Below are positions 49,301-59,339 of a DNA stretch of 64,000 nt, in pieces. Origin of the DNA: Annona cherimola (lineage: Eukaryota; Streptophyta; Magnoliopsida; Magnoliales; Annonaceae); contig CM059975.1 in NCBI GenBank assembly GCA_030490835.1, positions 4,615,579 to 4,679,578 on the forward strand, read 5' to 3'. Position numbers and translations under genes: made by a program. Each line of letters opens with the position of its first letter. Positions within the stretch are counted from its first letter, which is position 1. The notes under the pieces were generated by a model. That model saw nothing but the letters and a program-made list of their open reading frames with translations, made no database searches and was not told the origin of the DNA.

Positions 49301-52300
49301 ATATCTGAAAATCAATTTGGTTTTATGCCAGGAAGATCAACTATTGAAGTTATTTTCTTACTTAGACAACTATTTGAAAAGTATAGGGAGAAGAAAAAGA
49401 ACTTATACATGATTTTTATTGATTTAGAAAAAGCTTATGATCGAGTACCAAGGAAGTTAATATGGCAAGTGATGAGAAAAAAAGGAATTAATGACAGATA
49501 CATTGATATTATTAAAGATATGTATGAGGGGGCTGTTACAAATGTAAGAACCATTAGTGGAGATACTAATGTCTTTCCAGTTAAAATAGGTTTACATCAA
49601 GGCTCAGCCTTGAGTCCTTACCTTTTTACCTTAGTAATAGATAAAATTATTAGACATCTCCAAGAAGAAGTACCTTGGTGTATGTTATTTGCAGATGACA
49701 TTGTTCTAATAGATAAAACTAAAGAATGACTAAATTTAAAATTGAATAGGTGGGTAGATGCTTTAGAATCTAATGGTTTTAGAATTAGTCGCACAAAAAC
49801 TGAATATATGAAATGCAATTTTAATAATAGTGAGAACCCGGATGAGGAACCAATTAAGATTTTAGATCAAGCAGTAACAAGAACTAATCACTTTCGGTAC
49901 TTAGGATCAATAGTTCAAGAGAACGGGGAAATCGAGAAAGATATAATAAATAGAATTCAAGCAGGATAGAAGAAATGGAGAAGTGCGTCAGGAATTTTAT
50001 ATGACCTTCGAGTCCCAGTCAAATTAAAAGGAAAATTTTATAAGACTGCGATTAGACCTGCTATGCTTTATGGGGCAGAATGTTGGGCAGTTAAAGAGCA
50101 ACATATACAAAAAATGAGCGTAGCGGAAATGAGAATGTTAAGGTGGATGAGTGGTAAAACAAGAAAAGATAAAATTAGGAATGAAATAATTCGAGAAAAC
50201 TTAAAAGTGAGACCAATTTATGATAAAATGAGAGAAAATAGATTAAGATGGTTTAGTCATGTTAAAAGGAGGCCTGAAGTAGCACCGGTTAGGAAAACAG
50301 AGTTTATCCAAGTAGAAGGTGGTAGGAGAATGAGAGGAAGACCCAAAAAAATATGGATGGAAGTAATTAAACAAGATTTAAAAATATTACAAATTACTGA
50401 AATTTTAGTCTTAAATCGCCAAGAATGGCGTAACGGAATCCATGCAGCCGACCCCACATAGGTGGGAAATGGCTTATGATGATGATGATGATGATGATGG
50501 CTACAATGACCCCATGATTCTAAAAATTTTCCTAATTATCTGTCGTTTTATATTTATTTGAACTTATGAAAAATATATAAAAATTAGGAAGAAATTTCAC
50601 AAAAATATGAATAATTGTACAAAACTTACAATAATAGGAGATGACAATTAGAAATATTATCACATGATTTTAATGACTCAAAAGGGTACTTTACCACTTA
50701 TTCTCTTATTAAATCTAATTATTCAATTACAAGAAATTAAAGTATAGTATTTAATATTTGCGAAAATTATGAGAAAACAATAATCTAGATATTATAATGA
50801 AATAAAAAATTTTAGAGTTTTGGAACATAAAATGAGTACATATTTTCCCATTTAAATTTATATTATTACCAATAGAGAAAGTAAAAATAATACTTAATAA
50901 TTTCTAAAAATTATAAAAAAATTTGTAAAAACATGTTTTACATAATTAAACATATATAACTTATATTTGGCAACTGTAAAATTTGAGAAAGTCTATTTTG
51001 CTATGTTAGTCGAATTATTTGATTTTTTTTATAGATTAAATTAATATAACAATAAATAAATGTAGTAACTTATGTAAATTTATAAAAAGGAATATTTCTA
51101 TATATCGACCTTTACATTGCTGGAACTAAACAGAAACAAAAAAAAATTCTTAATTTCATGGGGTATTTAGTATTTTTGATAATGTTAATATATGGTTAAA
51201 ATTTGAATGATTGTAATTGATACACTTAATATATTCAATCATGATAATAATGGGAATAGGAAAGTGTTCGTGTGAGGTTTGAACACGAAAAAGAGAATGA
51301 CTACTACATTGACAAGGACATATGTAAATCGGGCTCGCATGTAACTCGCTTCTATGTAACCGAGTTATATAAAAGCAGTTCCATGTAACCCCTTTAAATT
51401 TTAAGATTTTGATACTTGATGAAAAATGTAATTTATTTATTGCATTTAACATCATTTATTTAGTTATGAGACCAAGTTTCATCCAAATTTAATATGTTCA
51501 TAAGACACATTTGCTCAAAAATAGGTACATTCATGTGTAAATTAAAGAAAATGCTTAAATCAATTTACATATATATTGGAATGTAGTAATACTTTATAGA
51601 ATCATTTATCCATATAGTAATGATATTTTAGACGATTTAGATGTTGAAAATACTACTTAAATATTGATATTTAGTATTAAATTATTTTATTAAAAATTGA
51701 TATTTAGTATTAAATTATTTTATTAAAAATTGATATTTAGTATTAAATTATTTTATTATGTTGATTTTACATGCTTATAGGTGGGGCCCATATATAGTGA
51801 TGCCTTAAATCTGTCTCAGTTAATTAGACCCTATCATATTTGGAGTGTGACAAGATATGAGCATATATCACTATTGATGTCAAAATGACCATTTCAGCAT
51901 AGAAAATCATCATCAGAAAATAGGTTAAGACACAAAGTTTAACACCAAACTTACATGAAGAATTATAATGTCATAATCTCAACAACAATTATGCTTGACA
52001 CCATAAGCACAAGAAGAATTAAACAAGGAGGGAAACCACCAGGCATAAAAGAACCAAAGATCAAATATTAGCATAATACTTGATCCCAAGTATCTTGGAA
52101 GCAATTTAGATGGTTATGATGGTGACAGTTATAACAGTGAAATTTTTTGAAAATAGCATATCTGAAACAAAACTAAGCTATGAACATAACAAAGTAAAAA
52201 GGAAAAGAACAGAAGATAACAATGTAACGTACCATGATTCCGCATGACCGGGCACATCTATTTCTGGCATAATGTTGATGCCTGCAGTCATGAAACAATG

Positions 52301-55300
52301 TTAACAGAAATGCTTGCACACTTTATTTAGTTAAATAAACAATAGCCAATTGTGAATTACACCAATATGCTGTGGCCAATCAAAAAAAAAAAGATTGGCT
52401 CAAAGGATAATACAATATTTCTTAACCATCTTCATTTATGTGAGGTGACATCCAGCAACCCCTCAGAACCCTACATGTTACTCTTTTGAATCTAAACTTC
52501 CAATCATAAAACTTCTTCCCATCCACTTTGCGAGAAATTTTCCCAAGTTTTCGCACCCAGGTTTTCAAAAAATCCTATTTAAACACACACTTAGTTAACT
52601 CTCTAGTGAGTGTGACCAAAGCTGACATCATTGCAATTTCATTCAGGGGCTAAAGGAATAAAAATATAACTTTATCCATAGAATAAGTTTTTAAATTGAG
52701 AAGAAAAAAATACCTCTCTTTTTGGCAAACCTTCAGAAATTAGACACATCCATGACCCCAAGCACACAAAAAATGTTAGTATATCACAATATAACTTACA
52801 TAAAATGGATGAAAGGAACATAGTATTATTACTGCACAAAAGAAAATTTTGGGGCATTAAAGACGGTGGCACAACCAAGATGTGGAGTTAGCTTATTATA
52901 TATGAAACATTAGATAGACAGTAGATATGGAGAACATATACAAGTAATAGGATACGAGTACAAAAAAAGATCATACCACATCATATAAAACATAGCAATA
53001 CTGAGGTGAAAAGCCACTTTAGCAGTATGAATAAACGAAATATAGAGAAAAGAGTTCTATTCTATTTCTTATGGCAAGAAACAGAAACAGGGCAGTAAAA
53101 CTCATATGTAACTCAAAAGCTTAAAAGTAGCATTCTTCAAGATCTAGGGGATATTCAGAAATGTAATTGAGTGCAACAATTGGACGAAGTGGCTGCTGTC
53201 TCCGAAAGTGTTCCCAGCTGTATAAACAAAAACTTTTTTTTTTTTTTTTACCTTTCAAAAAACAGCTGCCAAATTTTGACCTCTCTGACGAAGACAATTA
53301 CTGTTTCCCATACTTATCTGGAAATTAGTTCTAAAATGTGTCAAGCAAGAAGAATCCACTATAGTGCAATTAACCGGTGTGGAATGGAGGAGGATGTTTC
53401 GGGAATGTGTCTTTATTGAACACTTACAAAAACAGTAGCTGAATCAATAAATCATTAACTTTGTTGTGTGAGATATGCTCTTTGGAACTTACTCAACAAG
53501 TTCATAAGCATCCTCAACTGAGTACCGCTCCCACCTTGTGTATGAACCTTTCCACAGGTCAGGATATGAAGGCGCTTCTAAAGGAAATGATTGCTCATCT
53601 ACAATGTGCCAATGGAGAACATTCTACTGGATTTGATTATATATCAGTAAGTATGCTAGAAACAACTGAAGAGAAGTGCGTTCAGGAAAGCAGACACTTG
53701 AATTGGAATCTTCTGGCAGTCGCATTTTCTTACAAGTTTGGCATATGACATTGACTCAATTACTTGCTTTATCACACCCATTGGTTGGTAATGCCGTGCA
53801 GTATCTGCAAATGGATAGATGTAAAGCATGAACAATAAATTAGTATAAGGGATGAACAACTTTGAAAATTCAAAAATTGGTAATGAGACATAAGTAACGG
53901 GTACCATACCGAGATGAAGACCACGAAATTTGAACCTGGGTTCATCTTGAATATACCAAGGTGCATTGTTCACTTCAACCATTTTTGTTTCATAATTGAA
54001 AGTGCATAATTGGCTGAATGTCTGAATCAGTTTGAAACTTAGAACTGAATTGAAGTCTAAAAAACCCATTAAATCTAAATATAGGTTAAGAATGACCACA
54101 TAAAATGAGAAAGCTATCATGGAACTATAATATTTAAAAAAAAAAAAAAAAGTCAGGAGACCACAGGACTAAATGCATATGCAGCTATTTCAGATTTGAT
54201 GGATGAGGTTCTAGATTCTCAAAGTGATGTGTGTGCATCAAGTAATCAAAACATGGATCAACTTGATGGATGATTTGGATTGTCGTTGTTATTTGTTTCA
54301 TGCATGAATTATTGAATTGGGACTTCGATTATCTTCCTCTTCTCTAGCTTTTGTTTCTCTTTTGTAATTTAAGCATGGACTTGTCACACTGTTTATCAGT
54401 TCTAGTCCAAAACAAACTCTAGAGGCATAATAAATATCCATAATTTGCTACCACCAATCGACATGATGATCATAAAAATTGTTTTTAAAGTAATCAAACC
54501 TCTAATCCACGCACTGCCCCATAAATAGTATTAGCCTACAACACAAGCAAAGACAATACTTCAGTTCAGAGGTAACACATGTAAATAAAATATATAAAAT
54601 GCAATAACAGATTAGCTCGAGCACAAGAGATGATGAGAGAGCTTTAATAAAACAGAGATATATTTAAGAATAGAGAAACCTGCATTGGTTAGCCCCACAA
54701 CAAATCAGATGTCCAATCATTTCAAACAGAGTTCAAAGAAAATTACAAGAGGATCTGTTTCCAAATGTTTGTTCAACAGCAAGATTATGTTATGAGAAGT
54801 CGGAGCAGCGTACCTCAATCATGGCTTCTCCAATAATAGAGTGGTCATTGTCCTTTGCAATATACAAGGAATAGCTCTCATTCACACCCAGTTGAAGCTG
54901 CCATGAATTAAACCAATGAGAATATCCACAAATTGGATCCATGAGAGGCAGTTCTTAGCAGCATATTTAAACAAGGAAATTTTATCTAAGCATGTAACTC
55001 ATTAGTGCTTTGGGACAATTGTTCTTGAATTTTTGTCCATAATTTTTTTTTTTCTAATGGCAAGGATGTTGAGGATCAAAGAAGACACAGAAGATTTTGA
55101 AAGCATGAATTCTGGAACCCATAATCATCAAAAGCCAAGCTTGTTTCCTCTGATCTAGATTCAACCTTCCAAGCTTTTTCCCTCTGATCTAGCATTTCAA
55201 CCTTCGAACATAAAGCTTAATGGTAGGGACTAATCACTTAGTCACGACTCACGAAAGATTTAAGTAGATGTGAGTGAAGTACCACATGACGATTGAGAGA

Positions 55301-56921
55301 ATCATTTAGTATATGCATGTTATCCTAAAGCCTTGAAACTAACAAAGAAACAGCGACTCAAAGGCACTTGTATAAAACTTCAAAAAGCTAATGACAAGAG
55401 GCAGACAACAGAATTTGAAATTTTCCAATACTAGTGAATCTATGATATCATATCTATAGAGGCAGACAATAGAATTTAAAATTTTCCAATACTAGTGAAT
55501 CTATGATATCATATCTATAGAAGAATTAAAACTCAAGAGGACATGGTGGTTGGGTGAGATACAAGCTGAAAGGAGGAAATATAAAAAGATAAGATCTCAA
55601 GCCTGCACCTCCTGGAAAACCTGAATATTTGTGCATCACACAGAAGCATGTTTGCAAAAGCAGAGATCAATATAAAGGTCCTCATAGTTAATGATTGAAT
55701 AAACCAACTGATAGCATATATGCCAAAAGAATAAAATAACGGGAGTCCAACCCAATATTCAAATTAACTTGGGTAATAGGTGAGGCCAGACATGTTTGAT
55801 ATGAAAGATGCATCCTCGCCAGATGAGGTATCCAGCTAGGTAAAATGATGGCCTGTGGCAAATCCATCTTGATGGTTTTTTATCCAAAATTGAGGCAGAC
55901 CATTGGCACATCAAATCACAGAAAAGAACCTCAGTGACCACGATAATGGCATCTTCTATATTGGAATACTATGAGTGTTTGATTTTAATCCAACAAATAA
56001 TGTAGGATGGGTTGAGATGATTGCCAAATCGTCAGACAATTCAGAACTATGCATGATCGAATATTGGGTGCTCCAGACAAACAGTTTGACAGTACTGCTA
56101 CGGCCAACCTGAGTCTTGATTTTCCGGGGCTATTGTGTTTCGTGACTGAATGTACCACCAAACACCCAACAATATTCTCTTAAAACCTCCCTTATGGTGC
56201 GTTTAACGTGATCTCATGCTACTTACTTTCGTCACAACGTAGTATAATTATTGATATTCAGACGCTGAAACTTTGTGTATTAGGCGTATAATTATCTCGA
56301 GCAAAACCACCAAAATTGTGAGCTTGACACCACCGAAATGAATAACCAAGCAAATAAATGATCGACGTGCATTGACGCCTCGAATGGAAGACGTCGCTGG
56401 ACAGAAATTTGCAAATAGCACTCAATAGCACATCTACGAAGAGCATATGTCACTACGAAAGTAAGCATTCCACAACGATATTTCACCGAACAACTAAAGA
56501 AAACGAAACGAAACAAAAACAAAGACATGCACGCGCGCGCGCGCAAGCGCACACTCACAGTTTCGTCCGCAGAATCAACGATGATCGTGATCTTCTCGAC
56601 ATCGTAAGCTGTGGAATCAGAACGGTGAGACATGGAGCGAGAGTTGAACAAGATCGACCGGCATCTCTCGAAGGCTTCTCGGACGATGGAGGAACCTCCG
56701 CCATTGCCTTGGGCTAGTAGGGAGAGATCGGGATCGACAGTAATGGTGGCATTGCCGCTGGTGAATTGTTTGGGGAGAGGCCAGAGATAGACGATCGATG
56801 GGTCGGCGGTTGGAGCTCGGGAGGAAGCGGCGGCGGCGGCGGCGGCGGAGACCAGACAAAGGAAGACGGCTTGTAAGAAATTGACCAGAAACGGAGCTAT
56901 TCCTGCTCCGCAGCGCCGCAT
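40394..56921 (-). CDS. HEXO1: Beta-N-acetylhexosaminidase, HEXO1-type, GH20 (15 exons, 547 aa)
   Basis: Exons (5' to 3'): 56921-56559, 54897-54814, 54535-54500, 54021-53910, 53804-53734, 53623-53493, 52730-52714, 52281-52233, 45466-45366, 43868-43809, 42651-42618, 42472-42374, 42254-42195, 42074-41824, 40569-40394. All introns are GT-AG and all phases agree. The N-terminus is a hydrophobic, alanine-rich signal peptide (about residues 1-33). The N-terminal GH20b-like domain includes VYLWPLPKQF and ANTIYGAVRGLETFSQLC. The catalytic barrel holds LHWHIVDEQSFP and the active-site HLGGDE, with the acid pair D337-E338. WPRAAAAA and a GPGSCYAQ C-terminus follow. Sequons such as NES, NFT and NMT suit a secretory-route glycoprotein. 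The enzyme trims terminal GlcNAc from N-glycans. The sequence resembles the vacuolar HEXO1 type more than HEXO3. An upstream in-frame ATG at 56981 is possible. Confidence 0.94.
40785..41060. mobile_element. Foldback MITE in HEXO1 last intron
   Basis: The arm containing ttaatttaacatgtgtatc and aaaatcagtggcatttt is mirrored by aaaatgctactgattttt and gatacacatgttaaatac. It is AT-rich and non-coding. Boundaries are approximate. Confidence 0.55.
41235..41525. mobile_element. Second foldback MITE in HEXO1 last intron
   Basis: The arm with ataggaatattaatctaagtg and gccaatttttaccattttt is mirrored by aaaatggtaaaacttaatac and cacttatattaac. It is the same type as the element 200 bp to the left. Confidence 0.55.
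43319..43447. repeat. 129-bp foldback in HEXO1 intron 10/11 region
   Basis: AAGTAAAATCAGTTCAT at the left is the inverse of ATGAACAGATTTTACTT at the right, 16 of 17 matching. The interior is AT-rich. It is probably a short MITE; no target duplication was established. Confidence 0.7.
48590..49260. repeat. Decayed tandem array of about 135-170 bp units in HEXO1 intron 8
   Basis: A block with ataaatcatggaaaat, cctaataatgttatttt, a catgtgaaattgtg-type phrase, agatctgatgataatctattt and ttattgagaattt recurs about five times, starting near 48,600, 48,768, 48,912, 49,048 and 49,212. Spacing is 136-168 bp. The copies are clearly diverged. The LINE is inserted at the end of the last unit. Confidence 0.6.
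49276..50461 (+). pseudogene. LINE reverse transcriptase remnant with two nonsense codons
   Basis: One reading frame runs through the whole insert. It is broken only by TGA at 49727-49729 and TAG at 49967-49969 before the terminal TAG at 50459-50461. No frameshifts were seen. The 5' part, including the endonuclease and the start of the RT, is absent, so it cannot be autonomous. Confidence 0.88.
49276..50495 (+). mobile_element. 5'-truncated LINE (RTE-like) with 14-bp target duplication
   Basis: GATGGCTACAATGA occurs on both sides (49262-49275 and 50496-50509). The insert begins inside the reverse transcriptase (ISENQFGFMPGRST, then DLEKAYDRVPR, LHQGSALSPYLF and the catalytic FADD box) and continues to the C-terminal RGRPKK and AADPT motifs. 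It ends with a (GAT)n tail, as RTE-clade LINEs often do. It is antisense to HEXO1 within intron 8. Confidence 0.9.
51350..51810. mobile_element. Family B element in HEXO1 intron 8, with 33-bp triplication
   Basis: It shares cgcatttgctcaaa-like, cattcatgtgtaaatta and atgatattttagacgattt phrases with the copy at 13,315-13,790. Inside, attgatatttagtattaaa repeats three times at 33-bp spacing (51663, 51696, 51729). Confidence 0.6.
55401..55522. repeat. 61-bp tandem duplication in HEXO1 intron 1
   Basis: Two adjacent copies starting gcagacaa (55401 and 55462) and ending atatcatatctatagaa differ at about three bases. Confidence 0.92.
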
Positions 56922-57340
56922 GGTGGTTGCAGAGGAATACGGAAGCAGTGATGGGAGAAGGAAAGCGAATAAATTCCCCACCCCACGGCCCTCTGCACTG
57001 CTCGCGTATGAGGTCGGAGACCGAAACGAGCACTTCTCGCCACCACTGCGGAATCCCGGCCGAAATAAAATGTCGACCGGGCAGGGGAGGCAGGGCGGGG
57101 GGGGGGGGGGGATGGAGTAAGCTCGTAGCAGTAGCAGCAGTAAAAGCTAAGATTTACCTTATTGCTTTTGAAGCGAGCCACGCGGGTACGCTGCTTATCT
57201 GGCGTCGAAACTCGAAAGCTTTCTTCGACAGTTCGACGCGAGTCCCACTGTACTCACAAGTGACAGCTTACTGCACATGCCAGCAGTTTTTTTTTTTTTT
57301 TTTTCCAAATGGATTCTTTTTTTTACTATTTTAATTAGTG
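56922..57340 (-). promoter_or_regulatory. HEXO1 5' UTR / promoter with a 15-base G-run
   Basis: A GC-rich segment upstream of the HEXO1 ATG contains an uninterrupted run of 15 G (57097-57111, C-run on the gene strand), preceded by shorter G clusters. It could form a G-quadruplex. The transcription start cannot be assigned. Confidence 0.5.
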
Positions 57341-57607
57341 TATGTTTATATCATAATCACGTCTCAACTAATATTGTAATGGAGCTCTTACACAATTCTT
57401 ATGAATTTTCATAAGAAGACAACAAACTCTCACGTAATTAGCCTACAACAGGGTACTTAAAACCATGACAGTATTATTTTTGCCTTCAGTGCGTACTGCC
57501 TGCACTGCCGAGTGGCACATGGCTGCAATCTTTAGGTTTGTTATAAACGGGGCCATATGATAATAATTTACATGAGGTTCCATTTACAACATGGAAACAG
57601 AAAATTC

Positions 57608-57853
57608 GAGGTGTTTGTTTACAGTAAAAAAAATTTAGTTTCCATAATTATCATTTTTTTACTTTTTTTTACATAATTATCTTATTTTTAATTATTTTTA
57701 CACAATTACTCTCACATCTAACTTATTTATTTTAATTATATTATCTTTATTCTTCATTGTTATCTCAATTACATCATATTATTTTCTTCAAATTTTAAAT
57801 TTTTTATGCACAAAACTTTTCATTAATTTTTTTATCACTTCCCAAATACACTA
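57608..57853. mobile_element. MITE family C copy
   Basis: It begins gaggtgtttgtttacag and ends cacttcccaaatacac, with family phrases ccataattatc and atctaacttatttattttaa. It is more diverged than other copies. Confidence 0.55.
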
Positions 57854-58069
57854 TATATAATTTTCTTTTTTTATAAGGTCTTTTTAAATTGAGCGTGCGG
57901 ACAACTACAAAAGTTATGTTTTATTTTTTATTTTTATAAATGTATGGTCTTCGTTTAGATTTTTCTTAGAAAAATTCGGTAATTTTTAAAATTTATTTAA
58001 TATGTTTAATTTGGAAATTAATAGAATAAGCAATGAAAATATAAACATGGAAGATGTAAATCGAGCTTG

Positions 58070-58990
58070 TGGAGTGGGTAGTGCATTCCAACGTGAAAAT
58101 GAAGAGCCGCCTGTGCCGGTGACAATTATTGGTGAGTATATTCAACGGTGGTTGGATGGAAAACAAAAAAAATAGTAATTATTATTATGCGTGCGAGTAT
58201 TTTATTTTTGAGTTGCGTGAATGAAAATATCCCTCTAGAATTGAATATTGCATAGAGCCGATCCTTGGTGAGTATTCAACGGTAGTTAGATATAAAAATA
58301 TGGAAAAAAGAACTAAAAAATAGTCATTACTGATACGAGTACTTTTATTTTCGAGTTGATATGAATGCAAATATTCATTTGAATCGAAGATTTCGTAGAC
58401 CCTATTTTTATTCAACGGTGGCTAGATAAAAAAAAATAAAAACAGTTATTATAGATATAAATATTTTATTTTTTGAGTTCCCATGAATGATAATATCACT
58501 TTGGGAGTGTGATTGGAGAGTGATAAATTTATTGGGAAAAAATTATTTGAAATAAAGAAAATGATGTAATATGATAAAGGCAATAATGATAAATAACGAG
58601 AATAAAGTTAAAATAAATAAATTAATTATATGAATAGTTATATAAAATAATTAAAAATCGAGTTAGTTGTATATGAACGTGTGAAAAAATAATTAAAAAT
58701 AAGATAATTATGGAGAACAAAAGGTGTTGATGGGAAAAAAATGCACCTAAAATTAAATATTGTTTAGAGCAGATTCTTAATGATTATTCCACCGCTGATG
58801 AAAATAAAAAAAAATTTTGATGAGAAGTCATCTCATTTTTGAGTTGTTATGAATGCAAATATGCCTTTAGAAATCGAATATTGCTTAGCGCCGATTCTTG
58901 GTGATTATTCAACGGTGTTTATATAAAAAAAAGTAGTTATTTATAGTTACGAATATTTTATTATTATTATTTTTTTTATGGTAATATTTT
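58070..58990. repeat. Decayed tandem array, unit about 130 bp, with inserted MITE
   Basis: The phrase ttggtgagtattcaacggtgg recurs, diverged, at about 58,129, 58,264, 58,400, 58,785 and 58,898. Each copy is followed by an A-rich stretch, tattttatttttgagtt and gaatgcaaatat. The gap between the third and fourth copies holds a family C-like element. Confidence 0.65.
58503..58750. mobile_element. Family C MITE (diverged) inside the tandem array
   Basis: It begins gggagtgtgattggagagtg and ends aaaaatgcacctaa, with gatgtaatatgataaagg and gttatataaaataattaaa in the middle. Confidence 0.5.
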
Positions 58991-59339
58991 TTATTTTTTG
59001 ATTTGGTAGGAATACAAATATCTGCGTGGAATGCGTGGTTGCTTGCCCTTTTCGTCTAAGAGGGGGAAAACAACAAAAACAAAAACAAACTCAAACCCCG
59101 AATATTCAAAGAATTGGGTCCAGCCCAGAAGGCCCGAGCAACCGGTTATGTTGATGCACGGGCGCTGCCTGTTGTGTGGACTCGTGCCCCAGTAGCTCAC
59201 CCACTGCGACCGAAAAATGCTCGGATTCCACCGCTCCAAGTTCTTCGTGAACTCGTCCCATCCCGCAAGCAATCCTTCCTTACGCTTCTCGCCACTACTG
59301 CAAAACCTTCAATCTACCATTCTTGAAATCCAATTCAAG

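Noticed and set aside
56292..56558. Extending HEXO1 exon 1 through the open frame beyond 56559
   Set aside because: The GT donor at 56558 joined to the acceptor before 54897 restores the conserved LQLGVNES sequence; read-through is unconserved.
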